Source of the DNA: Chloroflexota bacterium
Lineage (GTDB): Bacteria > Chloroflexota > Anaerolineae > Anaerolineales > UBA4823
Direction: 5' to 3'
NCBI GenBank assembly: GCA_017860725.1
Contig: JAGDMX010000083.1
Location: 1 to 8,579 of the forward strand
Length of the DNA stretch: 8,579 bases
Shown here: piece after piece, positions 5,964-8,579 of the stretch
How positions within the stretch are numbered: the stretch's first letter is position 1
Layout: every line of letters starts with the position of its first letter
Translations under genes and position numbers: made by a program
The notes under the pieces: model-generated
The model's input: the letters and a program-made list of their open reading frames with translations, nothing else
What the model was told of the DNA's origin: nothing
The model's database searches: none

Positions 5964-8280
5964 GCTGGCCATGGATCTGCCCGCCTCCGTGCGTTACCAC
6001 CACGAGGCAATCGAGCAGATTCTGCAGAGTGTGGAAGAGGGTATCCCCAGCGCGCTGCTTGGGCCGCGTCTGTGTGGAAAGACTATTTTGTTGCGCCACA
6101 TCGAGCAAAAGCAAGCTCGTGATTTAGGGTGGATCTGTGCCTATATCGACCTGGACCAGATGCGTGTCACCACTCAGCAGGTGTTTTTTGCCGACCTGAT
6201 ACAGCTTACAGCCCGGCGGTTGAGTGAGATCACTGGGATTGAGCTGCCAGCCCCCGGTGAGACAGAAGCCAGCAGCGCAGTGTTTCGCGGCTTCCTGGTG
6301 GACAGCCTGGAGATAATCGGACGCGATTTCATCCTGCTAATCGATCCGCTGGAAGCGTTACCAAATGATCTGGTGCAGGCGCTGCTTACCTCACTGCGGG
6401 CAGCCTACATGGACCAGCAAACAATGGATCGCCGGGCAACCGTGGTGGTTTCCGGAGCGCTCAGCCTGGCAACGTTGACTGTGGGCGAGTCGTCACCCTT
6501 CCGAGGCATTGCCCGCCGCGTTTTTGTCGGCGATCTTACCGATGCCGAGAGCGATGCGCTAATCGTAGAATTTCTGGCGGAATACCAGGCAAAGGCCACG
6601 CGCCAGGCCCAAAACCGGTTGCTGCAGGCTACGCGCGGGGATATTTACCTGATCCGCTGGATCACCCAACGCTGCGCCCAGGTCGCCTGTTCCCATGCCG
6701 ATAAACTGTTGCGGGCGCGCGATGTTGCTTTTGTAATTAACCGCTTCCTGCGCCAGGATGTGTATCAATACGCCACCTTGCTTGAGGCCGTGCGCTTGAT
6801 CGAAGAAGATCCTGATCTGCTCGAGTGCGTCTTGATGCTGCTGGAGCGCAACGCAGTGCCAAAGTCCGAGCTGCCTCTACCGCTTTCACCCGATCTCGAT
6901 CCCTTGTATTTGACAGGTGTAGTAGATCAGGTGGATGGCGATCGTTATCGCCTGCAAAATCAGATTTACCGCCAATTTCTGATCCGTCATTTCATCCCGG
7001 GTCGGGTGGGGCATGTCTTAGCTATGGCGGGGCGCTGGGATTCAGCCATCGATTACCTGGAGGCCAGTATTCACCAGGGGGATCAGCAGTCGCGCGCCGA
7101 TATCCTACCGGCTACGATTAACTCCATGTATGCTTCCCAAGACCTGGCTCAGGCGGTTCATTTCTTGCGACGTGGACTGTCGGCGGCGTTTGACGTACAA
7201 GAAGCCAGCATCTGGTACACAGCCCCGAGTGAAAATCTTTTGCGTCTGATTGGACCTGCGGATGCCAGCCTGGATGGAGAGCTGTGGCAAAATTTGCAGA
7301 TCCCGATCAATGCAGACCGCCTGGAAGCGCGCGCGTTTCGCCAGCGCGTACCGTTGCGTGGTCAGGAGGGGGGGCGCCGGGTGGCGCGAGCTATCCCAAT
7401 GCGTATCCCTGGCCGCAACCCAATTGGCGTCGTGACGATCTACGAAGACCCCCTGGGAGAGGTATTTGGCGAGCTGCGTGAGCGTGATCTGCAACTGGTT
7501 GGCTTTCTGAACCAGGCTGCCCGGGCATTGCTGGCTGTCGGCGTGCGTCGGCAGGAGCTGACCCTGGCGGGCAGGATGCAGGCCAGCCTTTTGCCTGAAG
7601 CGCTGCCGGATATCCCTGGCTGGGAGCTCACCGCCACATGGCGTCCGGCGCGGGAGACTTCCGGAGATTTCTACGATTTTATTGAGCTGCCAGGGGGGAA
7701 ATTAGGCTTAGTGGTAGCGGATGTGGTGGATAAAGGCATGGGCGCTGCCTTGATGATGGCGTTGAGCCGGACTCTGCTGCGCACTTATGCTGTGGATTAC
7801 CCGGAAAATCCTGAGCGAGTGCTGAATATTGCCAATCGCAGGCTAATTGCCGATGTGGGTGCTGGCCTGTTTGTTACGCTATTCTATGGGGTGTTCGACC
7901 CTGCAAAGGGCATATTGGTATACTGCAATGCCGGGCATCCGCCTCCATACCTCTTTACGGATAAATCGCCAAACCAGCATGAGCTGCTGCAGCGTACTGG
8001 AGTTCCATTAGGAATCGCAGAAGATGCCTCCTGGGAGCGGGTGACCGTTCAGCTTGATCCGGGTTCGTTGCTGATGATATATACCGATGGAATACAAGAT
8101 TCTCAGAACCCACGCGGAGAATTTTACTCTGAAGACAGGGTGATCAAAATAATTCAATCACGGTTAGGGCGCCCTGTTCAGGAAATCCAGGATGCATTGC
8201 TGGCCGGGGTCTATGCCTTTGCCAGCGGTGAGCCCCAGGTGGATGACATTACTCTGATGATCCTTGCACGCAGTCGATAA
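5950..8280 (+). CDS. ATPase-GAF-SpoIIE (PP2C-type) serine/threonine phosphatase fusion
   Basis: A 776-residue multidomain signalling protein, no membrane segments seen. An N-terminal ATPase has Walker A GPRLCGKT (38-45) and Walker B FILLIDPLE (D132, E135), then a winged-helix-like region (about 288-348) and a short TPR-like helix pair (about 355-395). A GAF sensor domain follows (about 398-528; ends IGVVTIYEDPLGEVFGE...), and a helical linker with GRMQASLLPEALP. The C-terminal SpoIIE phosphatase (about 537-776) keeps its metal-binding acidic residues: SGDFYDF (D573), ADVVDKGMGAAL (D591), NAGHPPP (660-666), YTDG (D713) and VDDITL (D765/D766). Such phosphatases commonly dephosphorylate STAS anti-anti-sigma proteins; that target is an inference here. 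The ATG at 5950 follows a strong AGGAGGGG (5941-5948) inside the previous gene and overlaps it by 14 bases. The ATPase half looks like a paralogue of the upstream protein. It should couple nucleotide state and a GAF ligand to phosphatase activity. Confidence 0.93.
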   Translation: MIEVELAMDLPASVRYHHEAIEQILQSVEEGIPSALLGPRLCGKTILLRHIEQKQARDLGWICAYIDLDQMRVTTQQVFFADLIQLTARRLSEITGIELPAPGETEASSAVFRGFLVDSLEIIGRDFILLIDPLEALPNDLVQALLTSLRAAYMDQQTMDRRATVVVSGALSLATLTVGESSPFRGIARRVFVGDLTDAESDALIVEFLAEYQAKATRQAQNRLLQATRGDIYLIRWITQRCAQVACSHADKLLRARDVAFVINRFLRQDVYQYATLLEAVRLIEEDPDLLECVLMLLERNAVPKSELPLPLSPDLDPLYLTGVVDQVDGDRYRLQNQIYRQFLIRHFIPGRVGHVLAMAGRWDSAIDYLEASIHQGDQQSRADILPATINSMYASQDLAQAVHFLRRGLSAAFDVQEASIWYTAPSENLLRLIGPADASLDGELWQNLQIPINADRLEARAFRQRVPLRGQEGGRRVARAIPMRIPGRNPIGVVTIYEDPLGEVFGELRERDLQLVGFLNQAARALLAVGVRRQELTLAGRMQASLLPEALPDIPGWELTATWRPARETSGDFYDFIELPGGKLGLVVADVVDKGMGAALMMALSRTLLRTYAVDYPENPERVLNIANRRLIADVGAGLFVTLFYGVFDPAKGILVYCNAGHPPPYLFTDKSPNQHELLQRTGVPLGIAEDASWERVTVQLDPGSLLMIYTDGIQDSQNPRGEFYSEDRVIKIIQSRLGRPVQEIQDALLAGVYAFASGEPQVDDITLMILARSR

Positions 8281-8300
8281 CCACCCACCCTTTTTGTCCA

Positions 8301-8310
8301 TCCGATCGGA
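8301..8310. repeat. 10-bp perfect palindrome after the phosphatase gene
   Basis: TCCGATCGGA is self-complementary and sits 20 bases after the phosphatase stop. It has no loop or T-tract after it, so it is not a standard terminator. The 98-base gap 8281-8378 otherwise holds the nfeD upstream inverted repeat and -10 box, and no gene. Confidence 0.35.
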
Positions 8311-8337
8311 ATAGCTCAGGATATCTGCATTCATGTC

Positions 8338-8364
8338 CATCCCATAATCGGTTTTACTGGGATG
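8338..8364. promoter_or_regulatory. Inverted repeat immediately upstream of the nfeD -10 box, candidate operator
   Basis: CATCCCA (8338-8344) and TGGGATG (8358-8364) are perfect inverted half-sites separated by 13 bases, with centres 20 bases apart (about two helical turns). The right half abuts the TATAAT at 8365, and the left half covers the expected -35 area. This is the geometry of a dimeric repressor or activator site; the regulator is unknown. Confidence 0.5.
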
Positions 8365-8370
8365 TATAAT
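8365..8370 (+). promoter_or_regulatory. -10 box of a nearly leaderless nfeD promoter
   Basis: Perfect TATAAT eight bases before the ATG at 8379 (spacer CGTAAGCA). The transcript should begin at or within a base or two of the start codon. No Shine-Dalgarno sequence lies between them. The arrangement matches that of tex. Confidence 0.6.
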
Positions 8371-8378
8371 CGTAAGCA

Positions 8379-8579
8379 ATGAAGATGATCAGTGGTTTGT
8401 TTATATTTCTGATCTTAGGGGCGTTGATTGTGGCTGCGCCATCTGGTGTGGATGCTCAAAACCAGGATCCGCTGGTGATTGTTCTGACTGCGGATGGTCC
8501 CTTAACTCCTGCTATGGGGGAGTACCTGCAACGCGGCCTGCGACTCGCGGAACAACGCCAGGCAGAGCTGGTCGTGGTA
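8379..8579 (+). CDS. nfeD: NfeD-family membrane-bound serine protease (ClpP class), N-terminal part only
   Basis: The window ends after 67 codons. The product opens with a signal peptide or anchor (MKMISGLFIFLILGALIVAA, with likely cleavage after VDA at residue 26). It continues PLVIVLTADGPLTPAMGEYLQRGLRLAEQRQAELVVV. That segment is characteristic of the NfeD1/SppA-like ClpP-class protease domain, where a conserved 'tadGpvtpa..eyl.rgl..A' block precedes the catalytic serine. In full-length members the protease domain is followed by membrane helices and an OB-like NfeD domain, often next to a stomatin/SPFH gene; none of this is inside the window. I chose the ATG at 8379; a second ATG at 8385 would also be in frame. 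The TATAAT eight bases upstream suggests a leaderless mRNA. It is probably not part of the upstream phosphatase operon. Confidence 0.82.
   Translation, partial: MKMISGLFIFLILGALIVAAPSGVDAQNQDPLVIVLTADGPLTPAMGEYLQRGLRLAEQRQAELVVV

Noticed and set aside
1..8579. Search for CRISPR arrays, insertion sequences, integrase genes or attachment sites
   Set aside because: No spaced repeat arrays, transposase-like proteins or terminal repeats were seen. The tRNAs have no adjacent integrase or duplicated 3' end in view.

Overview
The window looks like a piece of chromosome from a Chloroflexota bacterium, most likely Anaerolineae-like. This is an inference from overall protein style: paired sulfate permeases, a Tex protein, STAND-type ATPases, a GAF-SpoIIE phosphatase with the ADVVDKGMGAAL motif, and an NfeD-type protease. 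It also fits perfect TATAAT boxes placed almost on top of start codons. No 16S or other taxonomic marker is present. Coding density is high, and everything except the two tRNAs is on the + strand.

Layout. (1) Bases 1-1322 hold the end of a sulfate/thiosulfate ABC transporter operon. The cysT permease is broken near its 3' end by a frame change with lost sequence. It is followed by an intact cysW whose GTG start overlaps the original cysT stop. (2) Bases 1378-3525 encode a full-length Tex RNA-binding protein, apparently from a leaderless transcript. (3) Bases 3526-3830 hold a hairpin that can serve as a convergent terminator and a minus-strand tRNA-Gly(TCC)-tRNA(CAT) pair. The pair has a clear -35/-10 promoter. 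(4) Bases 3911-4327 encode a small four-helix membrane protein of unknown function. (5) Bases 4452-8280 form a two-gene operon with overlapping genes. The first encodes an ATPase with an unrecognised N-terminal domain. The second fuses a related ATPase module to a GAF sensor and a PP2C-type (SpoIIE) serine/threonine phosphatase. (6) From 8379 to the window edge is the start of an NfeD/ClpP-class secreted or membrane serine protease gene, again nearly leaderless.

The most interesting part is the 4452-8280 operon. Its two products share an ATPase plus winged-helix layout. Only the second has a signalling output, whose phosphatase residues are intact. This suggests an NTP-dependent signalling module feeding a phosphatase, possibly in a partner-switching pathway, but no anti-sigma kinase or STAS antagonist is encoded in the window. 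An inverted repeat sits where the -35 element of its promoter should be, and a similar arrangement lies upstream of nfeD. The second notable item is the damaged cysT, which is either a real mutation or an assembly error.
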